A stretch of 64,000 nucleotides of DNA. Source: Noviherbaspirillum soli. Its GTDB lineage: Bacteria > Pseudomonadota > Gammaproteobacteria > Burkholderiales > Burkholderiaceae_D. Positions 1 through 8,984 of the stretch are shown here, piece by piece (the first letter of the stretch is position 1; each line of letters begins with the position of its first letter). The notes below the pieces were generated by a model. That model was not told the DNA's origin. It searched no databases and saw nothing but the letters and a program-made list of their open reading frames with translations. Both the position numbers and the translations under genes were made by a program. Location: assembly GCF_015352955.1 (NCBI RefSeq), contig NZ_JACYOX010000013.1, positions 1 to 64,000 on the forward strand. Reading direction: 5' to 3'.

Positions 1-258
1 CATGTTGGCCTCATCAAAATTTGCAGGAAAACGCATATGACACCAGCCGAACCTTGCAAATTCCGCACCCTCATATCAAGCTTCCGCCCGCATCGTGACT
101 CGGTCAAAACGATTTTTCAGCGCGGACTAGATAGCAGTAACACGTTCAAGCTCGGCAGGAAGCGCAAACGGCATCGTGTACTCAGAGCACGACCGCTGAC
201 ATGGCGCAAGGGCCAGCAAGCATTTCAATCAGTGGCATGTCGCACCGTCATATTTCTC
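1..258. other. No convincing gene at left edge
   Basis: One 84-codon plus-strand frame is open here, but it has no ribosome binding site, an unusual Arg/Ser-rich composition and no recognisable motif. No merR is visible on either strand, although a mer-like promoter follows. Confidence 0.5.
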
Positions 259-289
259 TTGACCCCGTACCTAAGTCCGCACTTATGCT
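259..289 (+). promoter_or_regulatory. MerR-type promoter with 19-bp spacer
   Basis: TTGACC (259-264) and TATGCT (284-289) are separated by 19 bp, the over-long spacing typical of MerR-activated promoters. The spacer begins CCGTAC, as in classical mer operators, but the right half of the dyad is imperfect. It would drive the MerT-like gene and the three genes after it. No adjacent merR is present. Confidence 0.55.
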
Positions 290-324
290 AAGTCTGTGCG
301 AACCCAATGCGAATAGGGACTGCG

Positions 325-689
325 ATGCGTAACGACGATCCATCACCTCAAGAGAAGCAGGACACCGTTTCCAACCTGGATGCTCTTGTCTTTGTCGCAC
401 TGCTATTTTCTTGCTGCCTTGCACCGATTGGGTTCGCAGGACTGGCCTCCCTTAGCATATGGATCAATGGCCTCACAGCATTCCCCCCTATCAACCTTGG
501 TTGTTGCTGGCAGGAATAATCATTAGTCTCCTCGGCTGGCGGCAGATCTATCGGCCGAGAGCAGCTTGCGTATCTGGGGAAACATGCAAAGCGCAGAAAC
601 CCCGCTTTGGGGCAAAAGTGATTTTTTGGTTGACGACGCTATCGACGGGATATGTGCTCGGATTGCCCTACCTTGAAAGATACTTTTGA
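325..689 (+). pseudogene. merT: MerT-like mercuric transport protein, frameshifted
   Basis: Two overlapping frames together make one MerT-like membrane protein of about 120 residues. The first frame (from ATG 325, preceded by AGGGA) gives a leading helix with a Cys-Cys pair followed by Leu-Ala-Pro, as in MerT helix 1. The second frame gives helix 2, GWRQIYRP, the cytosolic Cys-x5-Cys pair (CVSGETC) and helix 3. The break falls at a run of six C (483-488). A seventh C would join the frames as FPPYQPW, matching the MerT position ALEPYRP. MerT carries Hg(II) across the inner membrane. As written it is non-functional unless the indel is a sequence error or translation slips. An intact second merT lies at 10042. 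Confidence 0.75.
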
Positions 690-722
690 TAAAGAAGCGG
701 CTTGATTAAGGAATTTTTCAAT

Positions 723-1361
723 ATGAAAGAGTCGAGTAGCGACATTCTGCTGAATGACCCAGCGCGTATAGCGTTTTTCCGCGTGCCACTCGTTTGTGAA
801 GCAGTGCCGCAAATAGGGTGTGGTTGTCGTACCAAACCATTACTTACCGCATTGGGTCAGCATGCCATGGTCAGCGCTGCGTGGTTGCAGAGGTCAGGCA
901 GCACCCCCGCAGTTCGGTGGAAACATATCTTGCCAGCCAACGATGCCATGCGCCTTGTAAATGCGGCGTTTGCCGATGAAGGTCCATTAGAACCGGTGCA
1001 GGAAGAGGACCGCCTGGAACTCTTGGCAGCGCTGCGCAGCAGCTCTGAGTGGTACAGCGCGGCGACGATTGATGATTTGAGCCGTGAAGAGGCTGAACTG
1101 ATTGCGGCTCGCATGGTGCGCCGCCTCAGGCAACAGGTCACCCTGGACTCCGACACGAAGGCGAAGCTGCATTGCGCGATAGCGTGTGCAACTTTGGAGA
1201 TTCTTATCAACGACATGGCGGCATCGGTGGCATGGCGCCGACCGGCGCTTGGACGCGCTATTGTTGACGCCGCACGGAGTCACCTGAATGTGCATGCCAT
1301 TGCCGTGTTGGAGGATATTGTGCGTGTGACCGACTATCGCCCACTGCCAGACGAACCTTAA
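723..1361 (+). CDS. Unrecognised protein, downstream of MerT-like gene
   Basis: I do not recognise this 212-residue soluble protein. ATG 723 is preferred over the upstream TTG 702 because AAGGA lies about nine bases before it. Near the N-terminus it has the motif PQIGCGCRTKP, with a Cys-Gly-Cys pair that could bind a thiophilic metal. The rest looks alpha-helical and charged, with no signal peptide or membrane segment. It follows the MerT-like gene by 33 bp and precedes the glycosidase by 14 bp, so it probably belongs to the same metal-inducible transcript. A metal role is inferred only from context and the Cys pair. Confidence 0.6.
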   Translation: MKESSSDILLNDPARIAFFRVPLVCEAVPQIGCGCRTKPLLTALGQHAMVSAAWLQRSGSTPAVRWKHILPANDAMRLVNAAFADEGPLEPVQEEDRLELLAALRSSSEWYSAATIDDLSREEAELIAARMVRRLRQQVTLDSDTKAKLHCAIACATLEILINDMAASVAWRRPALGRAIVDAARSHLNVHAIAVLEDIVRVTDYRPLPDEP

Positions 1362-1375
1362 TAAAGACATTTACC

Positions 1376-2620
1376 ATGCCGTTACGTGATCCGTTCATGT
1401 TTGCCACAGGAATAGAAAACAGTTACCCGACCATCAATGGTGGTCGCACGCGTGTCGATGAGATGGAAAAGTGCGGCCATTACACCCATTGGAAACTGGA
1501 TTTTCAACGGGTCAGTGAACTCGGTATTCGGTTCTTGCGCTATGGCCCAGCATTGCATCAGACTTTTGTTGACCGGCACCGTTTTGACTGGTCCTTCTCA
1601 GACGCAGCACTAGGTGAAATAAAGGCACGCGGGATCGTTCCTATCGTGGACTTGTGTCATTTCGGTGTGCCAGACTGGATCGGCACCTTTCAGAACAAGG
1701 ACTTCCCTGAGCTGTTTGCAGGCTATGCCCGCGCCTTTGCACAACGTTACCCCCATATTCAGCTGTACACACCGGTCAATGAGATGATGATTTGTGCGCT
1801 GTTTTCCGCAAGTCTGGGTTGGTGGAATGAACAGCTTAGCGATGACCGGTCATTCGTGACGGCGCTCAAGCACGTCGTCAAAGCCAATCTCTTGGCCATG
1901 CACGAAATCTTGGCGGTTCGGCCCGATGCTATTTTCATTCAGAGTGAATCATCCGAGTATTACCACGCGGTGTGTCCAAGCGTGCTTGACCAGGCAAGTT
2001 TTCTAAACGAACGGCGCTTCCTGGCGTTTGACCTCAACTATGGCAAAGATGTCACAGCCAGGATGTATCAGTATTTGATGGACAACGGGATGACGAAGGA
2101 CGATTACCGGTTCTTCCAGAAGCACGCTGTCCCTTCTCATTGTGTGATGGGGAACGACTATTACAACACCAATGAGCATCGTGTCCTTGCCAATGGAGAG
2201 ATCTGCTATTGCGGCGAAGTATTTGGATATGGCGAAATCACCCAGCAGTATTTCACCCGTTACCGGTTACCAGTCATGCATACCGAAACCAATTATGCCC
2301 AAGGTGCAAGTGGTACTAATGCGGTGGACTGGCTATGGAAGCAATGGGCAAATATTCTGTGCGTGCGAGAGCATGGCGTGCCGATTCTGGGATTCACCTG
2401 GTATTCCTTGACCGACCAAGTTGATTGGGACAGCGCTTTGCGCGAGGGAAATGGACGGGTCAATGAACTGGGACTGTTTGACCTGGACCGCAATATCCGG
2501 CCGGTAGGCTTGGCCTATAAAGAATTGATTGCTACTTGGACTGGCAATATCCCCGAGCAGAACATGGCACTGGGCATGCCGGTTATCAGTTACGAGACAA
2601 GTGCTCCGGCTGTTCAATGA
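1376..2620 (+). CDS. Glycoside hydrolase family 1-like protein
   Basis: A 414-residue TIM-barrel-type protein resembling GH1 beta-glucosidases. The acid/base glutamate is in YTPVNEMM (about residue 137), matching the GH1 T-x-N-E-P signature with Met after Glu in place of Pro. A candidate nucleophile is the Glu in VMHTETNY (about residue 304). It is slightly shorter than usual GH1 enzymes (about 440-480) and has no signal peptide, so it is probably cytoplasmic. It lies in a tight run between the Cys-Gly-Cys protein and an SDR dehydrogenase, behind a MerR-type promoter. That is odd company for a sugar hydrolase; I cannot name its substrate. Confidence 0.75.
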   Translation: MPLRDPFMFATGIENSYPTINGGRTRVDEMEKCGHYTHWKLDFQRVSELGIRFLRYGPALHQTFVDRHRFDWSFSDAALGEIKARGIVPIVDLCHFGVPDWIGTFQNKDFPELFAGYARAFAQRYPHIQLYTPVNEMMICALFSASLGWWNEQLSDDRSFVTALKHVVKANLLAMHEILAVRPDAIFIQSESSEYYHAVCPSVLDQASFLNERRFLAFDLNYGKDVTARMYQYLMDNGMTKDDYRFFQKHAVPSHCVMGNDYYNTNEHRVLANGEICYCGEVFGYGEITQQYFTRYRLPVMHTETNYAQGASGTNAVDWLWKQWANILCVREHGVPILGFTWYSLTDQVDWDSALREGNGRVNELGLFDLDRNIRPVGLAYKELIATWTGNIPEQNMALGMPVISYETSAPAVQ

Positions 2621-2632
2621 TGCGCAAAAGAA

Positions 2633-3433
2633 ATGACCACGATGAACAAACAAGCGAACAAGCAACTCCCAAAATCAGCGGCGCAGTCCACTGGTCGGCG
2701 ATATGACGGAAAAACCGTATTAATCACTGGCGGTGGCAAAGGAATTGGGTTGGCTGCCACGGTCAAGTTTGCCCGTGAAGGGGCTCGGGTAATCGTGTTT
2801 GATCATAAAATCGAAAATGCCAACAGCGGTGCGGATGCCGCGCGAACGGCCGGTGCGCCAGACGCATATAGTGCAGCTTTGGACATCGGCGACGAAGCAG
2901 CGGTCGTTAGCGCACTAATGCTAGTAGCGGAACAGTTTGGCACCCCGAGCGTCATCGTCAACAACGCTGGCGCAATGGATTTCAAACCCATTGCTGAGCT
3001 TACCGTAGAGGACTGGTTAAAAATCCTGCGGGTCGATTTGCTGGGTGGATTTGTGTTTATTCGGGAAGCGTTTCGGCTAATGAAGCACGGTGGGTCGATC
3101 ATCAATGTCGCGAGCATTCATGCCATCGAAACCACGCCAGATGTAGCGCCCTATGCTGCGGCAAAGGCGGCCATGCTTTCCCTAACGCGCTCTGCATCGA
3201 TGGAAGGAAAAAGCCTCGGAATCCGGGTTAATGCGGTGCTGCCAGGCGCTATCGATACGCCAATGCTTCGAGAAAATCCAAACGTCAAGTCAGGAAAAGA
3301 AAAAATTGACGAGAGTAACGTTGGACAAACCGCTGATATTGCTGAAGTGATTGCCTTCCTAGGGTCGGACGAGGCTCGTTTTGTAAACGGAGCGTCAATT
3401 GTCGTCGACGGGGGACGCCTCGCCCGCCTTTGA
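2633..3433 (+). CDS. SDR family NAD(P)-dependent oxidoreductase
   Basis: A 266-residue classical short-chain dehydrogenase. After a 25-residue leader comes the nucleotide-binding motif TGGGKGIG (about residues 33-40), then NNAG (about 110-113), a catalytic Ser in INVASIHA and the Tyr/Lys pair in PYAAAKAAM. The C-terminus has the usual LPGAIDTPM and GASIVVDGG. The N-terminal extension is longer than typical, so the true start may be Met 4 or later. It follows the GH1-like gene by 12 bp, probably in one operon. Substrate unknown; pairing with a glycosidase suggests a sugar or hydroxy compound. Confidence 0.85.
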   Translation: MTTMNKQANKQLPKSAAQSTGRRYDGKTVLITGGGKGIGLAATVKFAREGARVIVFDHKIENANSGADAARTAGAPDAYSAALDIGDEAAVVSALMLVAEQFGTPSVIVNNAGAMDFKPIAELTVEDWLKILRVDLLGGFVFIREAFRLMKHGGSIINVASIHAIETTPDVAPYAAAKAAMLSLTRSASMEGKSLGIRVNAVLPGAIDTPMLRENPNVKSGKEKIDESNVGQTADIAEVIAFLGSDEARFVNGASIVVDGGRLARL

Positions 3434-3518
3434 AAAGGCCCTTTTGGACGAAAATTGCCAATTCTCAAAAACATCTAAAAATTAATTGTTTATTAGACAT
3501 GATTTCGTCATCTTCTGA

Positions 3519-3736
3519 ACAGTTGCGGAATTTGAGCGTGAACTGCTCAGTGAACGCACAAACGGCAACATCAAGCGAGCCAAGACTCAAGGGAAAAGTT
3601 TGATCGACCTTCTGCACTGACCAATGCGCAGAAAGGTGAGGTGCTGTGCCTGCTGGCCGAAAGCGTGTCGATTGCGCAGATTGCCCGCCAGTTCGAGACA
3701 ACGCGGCAGACGATCATGCGTATCCGCGCAGCGTAA
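3519..3736 (+). pseudogene. tnpR: Remnant of Tn3-type resolvase (tnpR) C-terminus
   Basis: The plus strand reads VAEFERELLSERTNG then KRAKTQGKSL. After a one-base shift near 3602-3612 it continues RPSALTNAQ, followed by a helix-turn-helix ending in RQTIMRIRAA and a TAA at 3734. This order (ERxLLxERTxxG, GRPxxL linker, HTH) is the C-terminal third of serine resolvases of Tn3-family transposons. A stop lies immediately before the fragment and the catalytic N-terminus is absent. It marks the scar of a transposon that may have delivered the metal genes to its left. Confidence 0.7.
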
Positions 3737-3784
3737 CGGCACAAAGTCGATCTATGGACTCCGGCCTAACAGCCGGCCGCCTTG

Positions 3785-4957
3785 TTAAGCATGTTTGTGA
3801 ATATTCCAGGCAAGATATCCGGCGGCGAGAAACCCCGCTACACTTACTGCCATCTCTATGCCGTTATCAGCCACTAATGGAGCAACGACAGCTGTGACAA
3901 AGGTCATCACCATAGTTTGAATGAAGCCTTGCATTGACGCGGCCATACCACGCATCGAAGGAAACAGGTCCAGAGTCATTAGGGTAATGCTGGGTGTTGC
4001 AAACGACATTCCTACCGTATAGAGCATGATAGGTAAGATCACCCAAGGTACGACAGGTGGGAAGAAAGCGTTGTACGCCACATTCAGGGAGGTAGCTATC
4101 GCCATAATCAGGTAACCAAAACTGATGGTAGTAACTGGCGTAAAACGCTTTGCAACTTCCCCTGAAAGGTACGCGCCCAGGATGATGCCCGCCGTCGCCG
4201 GGATAAACAGCCAGCCGAACTGGGCCTTGGTCAGCCCCAGGTACTGAATGACAAACGTCGGCGCTGACGACACGTATAGAAAAAAACCGATGAAATTGAA
4301 GCTCAGGGCTAGGGACAGCAGCCAGAACGGTTTGCTCTTGAGGACTTTGCTGTAGTTGTACGCCAACACAGGCAGCATCATGGAACTGCGCTGTTCAGGC
4401 GGCAGCGTCTCTGGCAGCGAAAAATAGCTGGCCGCCAACTGAAGCCCGCTGAAAATAGCCATAAAGACGAATACCGACTGCCAGGCAAACCAGTTCTGTA
4501 GCCATCCGCCGAAAACAGGCGCAATGGCAGGCGCCAACCCAAATATCATGCTCACCTGCGACAGCAATTTTTGTGCTTCTGGGCCTTGGAGTCGGTCACG
4601 AATAACCACACGTCCAACGACGCCGCCGGCACCAACGGATAACCCCTGCAACGTGCGGCAGAATAGCAAGAAACCCAGCGAACCGGCCAGAGCCCCGCCG
4701 ATGGACGCCAGCATATAAACGGCCAAGCCGCCTAAGATGACCGGTCGCCGTCCGAATGCATCGGACAGCGGTCCATGCAGCAGCATCATGAAGCCGAAGG
4801 CGGCCAAGTAAGCGCTGAGGGTTTGCTGTAGCTCGACTTGTGTTGCCCCTAGGCTGACCATCAGTGCTGGGAAAAACGGCATGTAGGTCGAAATGGAAAA
4901 CGGCCCCAGCATGGTGTAGCTACCCAGCAGCCAGGTTAGCCTTTTTGTTGTTTTCAA
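3785..4957 (-). CDS. Bcr/CflA-type MFS drug exporter
   Basis: A 390-residue protein with about twelve membrane segments. It shows the DHA1 loop-2 motif GPLSDAFGRRPV (about residues 61-72) and the Bcr/CflA-type stretch RTLQGLSVGAGGVVGRVVIRD (about 99-119), so proton-driven drug efflux is the likely role. It starts 8 bp after the CcdA-like gene and is the last gene of the minus-strand merR-trx-ccdA-mfs run. The substrate cannot be read from sequence; coexpression with metal genes is inferred from spacing. Confidence 0.85.
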   Translation of the reverse strand: MKTTKRLTWLLGSYTMLGPFSISTYMPFFPALMVSLGATQVELQQTLSAYLAAFGFMMLLHGPLSDAFGRRPVILGGLAVYMLASIGGALAGSLGFLLFCRTLQGLSVGAGGVVGRVVIRDRLQGPEAQKLLSQVSMIFGLAPAIAPVFGGWLQNWFAWQSVFVFMAIFSGLQLAASYFSLPETLPPEQRSSMMLPVLAYNYSKVLKSKPFWLLSLALSFNFIGFFLYVSSAPTFVIQYLGLTKAQFGWLFIPATAGIILGAYLSGEVAKRFTPVTTISFGYLIMAIATSLNVAYNAFFPPVVPWVILPIMLYTVGMSFATPSITLMTLDLFPSMRGMAASMQGFIQTMVMTFVTAVVAPLVADNGIEMAVSVAGFLAAGYLAWNIHKHA

Positions 4958-4965
4958 TTGGGCAA

Positions 4966-5661
4966 TTACCCTGCTAGTGCTGGGACAACGAAGAAATAGG
5001 CATTGAGCATGTATAGGCCTGCGCCAATCAACGCCACGCCGCCGAATACTTCGAATGCGCGTCCGTATTTTGCGAGCGGCTTTAAGCTTTCAAGCCAGCC
5101 TATGGCCCATGCGCCGATGGCGATTGGGATGGCCCGGCCTAGTGCAAACGCCAGCAGCAAAACGACGCCGAGCAAAGGGGATCCGAGAGTGGCAACACCA
5201 CCTAAGAGAACAAGCAGCGCTGGTGTACAAAAGGGGCAAATCGCGACCGAAAACGGAACTCCCAACGCAAATGCGCCCCACATGCCGGTTGCTCGCTTGG
5301 CACGAAATGAGGCGACTGGTAGTGGCAAACGTATCCAGCCTGGCCACACCAAACCGAGCAATATCAAAATTGGACCAAGAACGAGCCCCCAGTAGCGGCC
5401 AAGTAACCCGGATACCCACTGGCCACCAAGCCCAGCAATGAATCCCAGCAATACATGCGTCAGAATCATGCCAAGAATGAACATCGCGCCATAGATGCTC
5501 GCCTGTTTCCTGTCCCGCGTCCGGGTAACGTAGGCCAGTGACACTGGAATAGCTGCAATCGCGACTGGGTTGACGCTGAAAAACAGCCCGGTCAAAAACC
5601 CAATACCGGCAGCGGCATATCCGGCATTTTGGATGGCTAGACCGAGCGCTTCAGCGTCCAT
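4966..5661 (-). CDS. CcdA/DsbD-type membrane thiol-electron transporter
   Basis: A 231-residue polytopic protein with six predicted helices. ATG 5661 is chosen over the longer frame because it sits immediately after the stop of the thioredoxin-like gene. Motifs are SVNPVAIAAIP in the first helix region (the family usually has a Cys-Pro here) and AICPFCTPALLVLL near residue 145, a Cys-Pro-Phe-Cys redox pair. CcdA-like proteins pass electrons from cytoplasmic thioredoxin across the membrane. Adjacency to a CxxC protein and a MerR regulator suggests a redox step in thiophilic-metal defence. The missing first Cys-Pro is unusual. Confidence 0.75.
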   Translation of the reverse strand: MDAEALGLAIQNAGYAAAGIGFLTGLFFSVNPVAIAAIPVSLAYVTRTRDRKQASIYGAMFILGMILTHVLLGFIAGLGGQWVSGLLGRYWGLVLGPILILLGLVWPGWIRLPLPVASFRAKRATGMWGAFALGVPFSVAICPFCTPALLVLLGGVATLGSPLLGVVLLLAFALGRAIPIAIGAWAIGWLESLKPLAKYGRAFEVFGGVALIGAGLYMLNAYFFVVPALAG

Positions 5662-5662
5662 G

Positions 5663-5929
5663 TCACGACCTCTCCGCTGCAGTGGATTTCCGGGTGATTG
5701 CCTCAACAAGCTGCTTCACGTTGGGTAGCGCCGGAAATTCGAGCACGCCGTCGATAGCGATTGCGGGAAGAGTCAGGACCCCAAGGTCGACCGCATAGTC
5801 CATGTTTTTCAAAACATCAAGTTCAAGCCATTGAATGTCCGAACCTGCGTGTTCGGCAGCAGTTTTGAGGCTCTCCCTGTTAGCAGCGCACTTGTCGCAT
5901 CCAGGGGCATAAAACAGTTCGATTTTCAT
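5663..5929 (-). CDS. Small thioredoxin-like protein (CDKC)
   Basis: An 88-residue protein starting MKIELFYAPGCDKC, with the redox pair at residues 11 and 14, and the cis-Pro region VLTLPAIAIDG near residue 55. It has the thioredoxin/glutaredoxin-like fold of small archaeal-type thioredoxins and no signal peptide, so it is cytoplasmic. Its ATG overlaps the merR stop codon by four bases, and its stop abuts the start of the CcdA-like gene. This indicates translational coupling and a functional redox pair with CcdA. It could reduce or carry thiol-bound metal; that is inference. Confidence 0.8.
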   Translation of the reverse strand: MKIELFYAPGCDKCAANRESLKTAAEHAGSDIQWLELDVLKNMDYAVDLGVLTLPAIAIDGVLEFPALPNVKQLVEAITRKSTAAERS

Positions 5930-6354
5930 TCTTCCTTTCCCGGCACTGCTGACGCTGTGGCCTGCTCAAGGGCAGCCAGAATGGGACACCCCTCAATAGG
6001 GTGCATTTCATTAGCGCAATCTGCGATGAGGTGGTCGAGCGCCTTCGACATGGCTGACAGTGTCCGAATTTTGCTCTCCAACTGCAGCTTCTTTTCAATT
6101 GCGCGCTGACGGACATCGCCGCAGCACGCCTCGTTTTGATTGCGTAACACCAGCAGCTGCTGGATTTCAGCCAAGGTAAAACCGCAGTCTCTGGCCTGCT
6201 TGATGAACCGCAGGCGCACGACCGCATCCTCGTGATAGAGCCGGTAGCCGCCGGCGCTTTTGCTCGACGGCGCTACTAGCCCCTCGCGCTCATAAAACCG
6301 CAGCGTATCGGCCGTAACATCCGCAAGCGTTGCCAGCTTTCCTATAGTCAACAT
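5926..6354 (-). CDS. MerR-family heavy-metal regulator (ZntR-like)
   Basis: A 142-residue activator. ATG 6354 is chosen because the next codons give the standard MerR start (LTIGKLATLADVTADTLRFYEREGL). The winged HTH spans about residues 1-70, followed by a coiled dimerisation helix. Candidate metal ligands are the Cys pair in NEACCGDV (about 80), Cys in ADCANEM (about 120) and Cys in GCPILAALEQ, a ZntR-like C-terminus. It faces the P-type ATPase gene across a promoter with a 20-bp spacer and probably controls both directions. Metal specificity (Zn, Cd, Pb or Hg) cannot be fixed from sequence. Confidence 0.9.
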   Translation of the reverse strand: MLTIGKLATLADVTADTLRFYEREGLVAPSSKSAGGYRLYHEDAVVRLRFIKQARDCGFTLAEIQQLLVLRNQNEACCGDVRQRAIEKKLQLESKIRTLSAMSKALDHLIADCANEMHPIEGCPILAALEQATASAVPGKEE

Positions 6355-6427
6355 AGTTCCTCCATTTTCGATTCTAAACCTTGGAGCTAGGTCCAAGGTC
6401 AAGCAAGAAAACTAACAAGATTAGTCC

Positions 6428-6459
6428 TTGACCCTTGAGTGCACTCCAAGCTTCACAAT
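6428..6459 (+). promoter_or_regulatory. MerR-type promoter/operator of ATPase operon
   Basis: TTGACC (6428-6433) and CACAAT (6454-6459) are separated by 20 bp, the distorted spacing used by MerR-family activators. The spacer carries a near-dyad CTTGAGTGCACTCCAAG (6434-6450 region; one base short of perfect symmetry). It lies between the divergent merR gene and the ATPase gene. Confidence 0.75.
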
Positions 6460-6493
6460 GCATTTGGGAGAATTTCCTTGTAATGGAACCGAC

Positions 6494-8953
6494 ATGAATG
6501 CTGCGCCTTCTGCCTTAAACGCTTCATCTGGCTTCAATCCGTTATGGTCGCAGGAACCGGCGAACCGTCCAGACCGGGTGCGTATCCGTGCGCGCATTGC
6601 TGGCATGCACTGCTCCTTGTGTACCGGGACGATTGAGAAAGCTCTGGGGCGTCATGCGGGCGTAGACCTAGTTTCTGTCAGCCTCACCCATGAGCAGGCG
6701 CTGGTCGAATACGACCCGTTGAAAGTCCAGCCTCAGGCGCTGCTGGAAACGCTTCGACAGATGGGCTACACCATCTCCGACCCTCGGAAGCTCAAGCCCT
6801 TCGAGGACGATGAGCGCGACCTAGTGCTGAGTGGTCGGCGGTTTCTATGGGCAACATTCTTTAGCATTGCATCTCTCACACTGGTCGCCCGGTTGGACAA
6901 CATCTGGTATGTCCTGCTTGAAGCGTTTGTCGGCGCATCGCTCATTGGTGCAGTGTTTCTGGTACTGCGCGCTCAGGGCCTGGTGAAAGCAGCGATGGGT
7001 TCTCTTGCCGCCTTTTCACTGTTGGTTGGCCTTACTTGGCTCAGGCAAACTGGACAGATGGGTGGCAATGAAGCTTGGCTGGCGGCGATTTTGGCGGTAT
7101 CCGTTGTGTTTGTCCTAGCACGCCAGATTCTCTCTATTGCCTGGCAATCCCTGCGGCGCGGCATCATCAATCAGCACGTCCTCCTGGAAGCCGCCGCGTT
7201 CGCCGGTCTAGCTGGCGGTATCTATGGTGTGACAGCTGGCGGCCCGGACTTCCCGGCAGCGCCGTTTTTCTGCGTCTCGGTGATGGTCTGCAATTACCAC
7301 ATCTTTTCCGAGTGGTTGTCGCTTATCGTGAAGACCCGCAGCTCCCAAGCAGTCCGACGGCTGCTTGACCTGCAGCCGGATACCGCCAATGTGGTGCGAA
7401 ACGGGCAGGAAAAAGAACTGCCTATTGAACAAGTCGTGGTAGGCGACTTGGTGCGCATACGCCCCGGCGAGCGGATTCCAGTGGATGGCGTCGTTGCCGA
7501 AGGCCGCTCCGCGGTGGATGTCTCACTGGTCACTGGCGAGCCGCTGCCCGTCGAGCGCAATGTGGGCGATGCGATTGTCGGCGGGTCGATGAATGGCCTG
7601 GGTACGCTGCTTGTGCGAGTCACCGCTATTGGCGCCATGAGCTTCCTTGCCCGAATTGTGCAGGAGGTAGAAGACGCCCGCGCGCTTAAACCCGGCATGC
7701 TGCATATGGTCGATAAGGTTCTGACACTATATGCACCTGCCGTTTTGTCTCTTTCTGCTCTGTCCTTCTTGGGCTGGTGGCTCATACCGATGCTCGTCGG
7801 CGGCACACCGGACATGGAGCGTGCAGTGTTCGCGGGGCTAACCGTTCTGGTGATGGGTTATCCGTGCGCACTGGGAATTTCGGCGCCATTGGCGATTGTG
7901 CGCGGCGCTGGCGAAGCAGCCGAGCGCGGCATCCTGATGCGCACTGGTGAAGCTTTCCAGGGACTGCGACTGGTGACGCACGTGGTCTTCGACAAGACGG
8001 GTACGCTCACGGAAGGCAAGCCGACATTGCTCGAGCTTGAGGCGACTGACGGCGCAGAGGATGACTTGTTAGGCGTGGCTGCGGCCGCCGAGGCAGCCTC
8101 CGAACATCCGTTGGCCAAGGCGGTGATGGCGGCTGCGCTTGACCGGGGCATTTATCCACCACAACTGGACCATTTCGAGGCAGTACCCGGTCGGGGTGTT
8201 CGCGCGACGTTAGGTGGGCAGCCAATTTTGGTCGGGAATATTCCTTTTCTTGAAGAGAATGGGGTCGCCTTGTTGGACGTTCGCGCGCGAGTCACGGCGC
8301 TCGAAGAGCTGGGCCGGACGGTGGTTATCGTGGCCCGCTCACAGCATGTTCTCGGGCTGCTGGCGTTTGGCGATGCTTTGCGCCCGGATGCCGCCCGCAC
8401 TATCGCTCAACTGAAGAAGGAAGGCATACGAACTATCCTTATGAGCGGAGATAACTTGGCTGCGGCGCAACGTGTCGGCAAAGAGGTTGGCATTGATGCG
8501 GTCCATGGCCAGTTGCTGCCCCAGGACAAGTCGGCGCTAATGCAAAAACTGCAGCAAGAAGGTGCCTACGCGGCCTTCGTTGGTGACGGCGTAAATGATG
8601 CGGCGTCGCTGATGGTTTCTCAGTGCGGGTTGGCTTTTGGTAGCGGTGCCGATATCGCCATTGATTCGGCAGACATCATCATTCTCAACAACAAATTGCA
8701 GGCAGTCCTGGATGCTCGCGAGATTAGCTGTTGGAGTTACCGGAAAATGGTGCAGAACGTGTGTCTTGCCATCATGTTCAACGGCATCGGTATCCCGCTC
8801 GCTGCAACAGGATTGGTCTATCCAATCTGGGCGATGGCTGCCATGGCGCTCAGCGTCACGGCCATCTTTGCGAACTCACTGCGCGGTCGGCCACGTTTGT
8901 TCTTCGATGCGATTTTGAGCGTGGGCCGCGTTGGCGAGCCGGCAAGGGTGTGA
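6494..8953 (+). CDS. P1B-type metal-transporting ATPase with YPC motif
   Basis: An 819-residue metal pump. ATG 6494 is chosen (GGAA six bases upstream) because the longer frame begins inside the -35 element. An N-terminal HMA domain carries GMHCSLC (Cys 40 and 43). Further motifs are TGEPLPVE in the actuator domain, the phosphorylation motif DKTGTLT (Asp 500), SEHPLAKA and GDGVNDA (about 697). The membrane metal site reads GYPCALG (Tyr 456, Pro 457, Cys 458), where Cu pumps have CPC and Zn/Cd/Pb pumps also have CPC. Loss of the first Cys predicts altered specificity. It leads an operon with an HMA protein, DUF4865, merT and merP under a MerR-type promoter. Confidence 0.9.
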   Translation: MNAAPSALNASSGFNPLWSQEPANRPDRVRIRARIAGMHCSLCTGTIEKALGRHAGVDLVSVSLTHEQALVEYDPLKVQPQALLETLRQMGYTISDPRKLKPFEDDERDLVLSGRRFLWATFFSIASLTLVARLDNIWYVLLEAFVGASLIGAVFLVLRAQGLVKAAMGSLAAFSLLVGLTWLRQTGQMGGNEAWLAAILAVSVVFVLARQILSIAWQSLRRGIINQHVLLEAAAFAGLAGGIYGVTAGGPDFPAAPFFCVSVMVCNYHIFSEWLSLIVKTRSSQAVRRLLDLQPDTANVVRNGQEKELPIEQVVVGDLVRIRPGERIPVDGVVAEGRSAVDVSLVTGEPLPVERNVGDAIVGGSMNGLGTLLVRVTAIGAMSFLARIVQEVEDARALKPGMLHMVDKVLTLYAPAVLSLSALSFLGWWLIPMLVGGTPDMERAVFAGLTVLVMGYPCALGISAPLAIVRGAGEAAERGILMRTGEAFQGLRLVTHVVFDKTGTLTEGKPTLLELEATDGAEDDLLGVAAAAEAASEHPLAKAVMAAALDRGIYPPQLDHFEAVPGRGVRATLGGQPILVGNIPFLEENGVALLDVRARVTALEELGRTVVIVARSQHVLGLLAFGDALRPDAARTIAQLKKEGIRTILMSGDNLAAAQRVGKEVGIDAVHGQLLPQDKSALMQKLQQEGAYAAFVGDGVNDAASLMVSQCGLAFGSGADIAIDSADIIILNNKLQAVLDAREISCWSYRKMVQNVCLAIMFNGIGIPLAATGLVYPIWAMAAMALSVTAIFANSLRGRPRLFFDAILSVGRVGEPARV

Positions 8954-8984
8954 TTTGGGTTACCTTCATTGAAAGGAGCGCGAC

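Noticed and set aside
987-1370. Antisense frame of 127 codons opposite the 723 gene
   Set aside because: No ribosome binding site, high Arg/His composition, and it mirrors a frame with better start and operon spacing.
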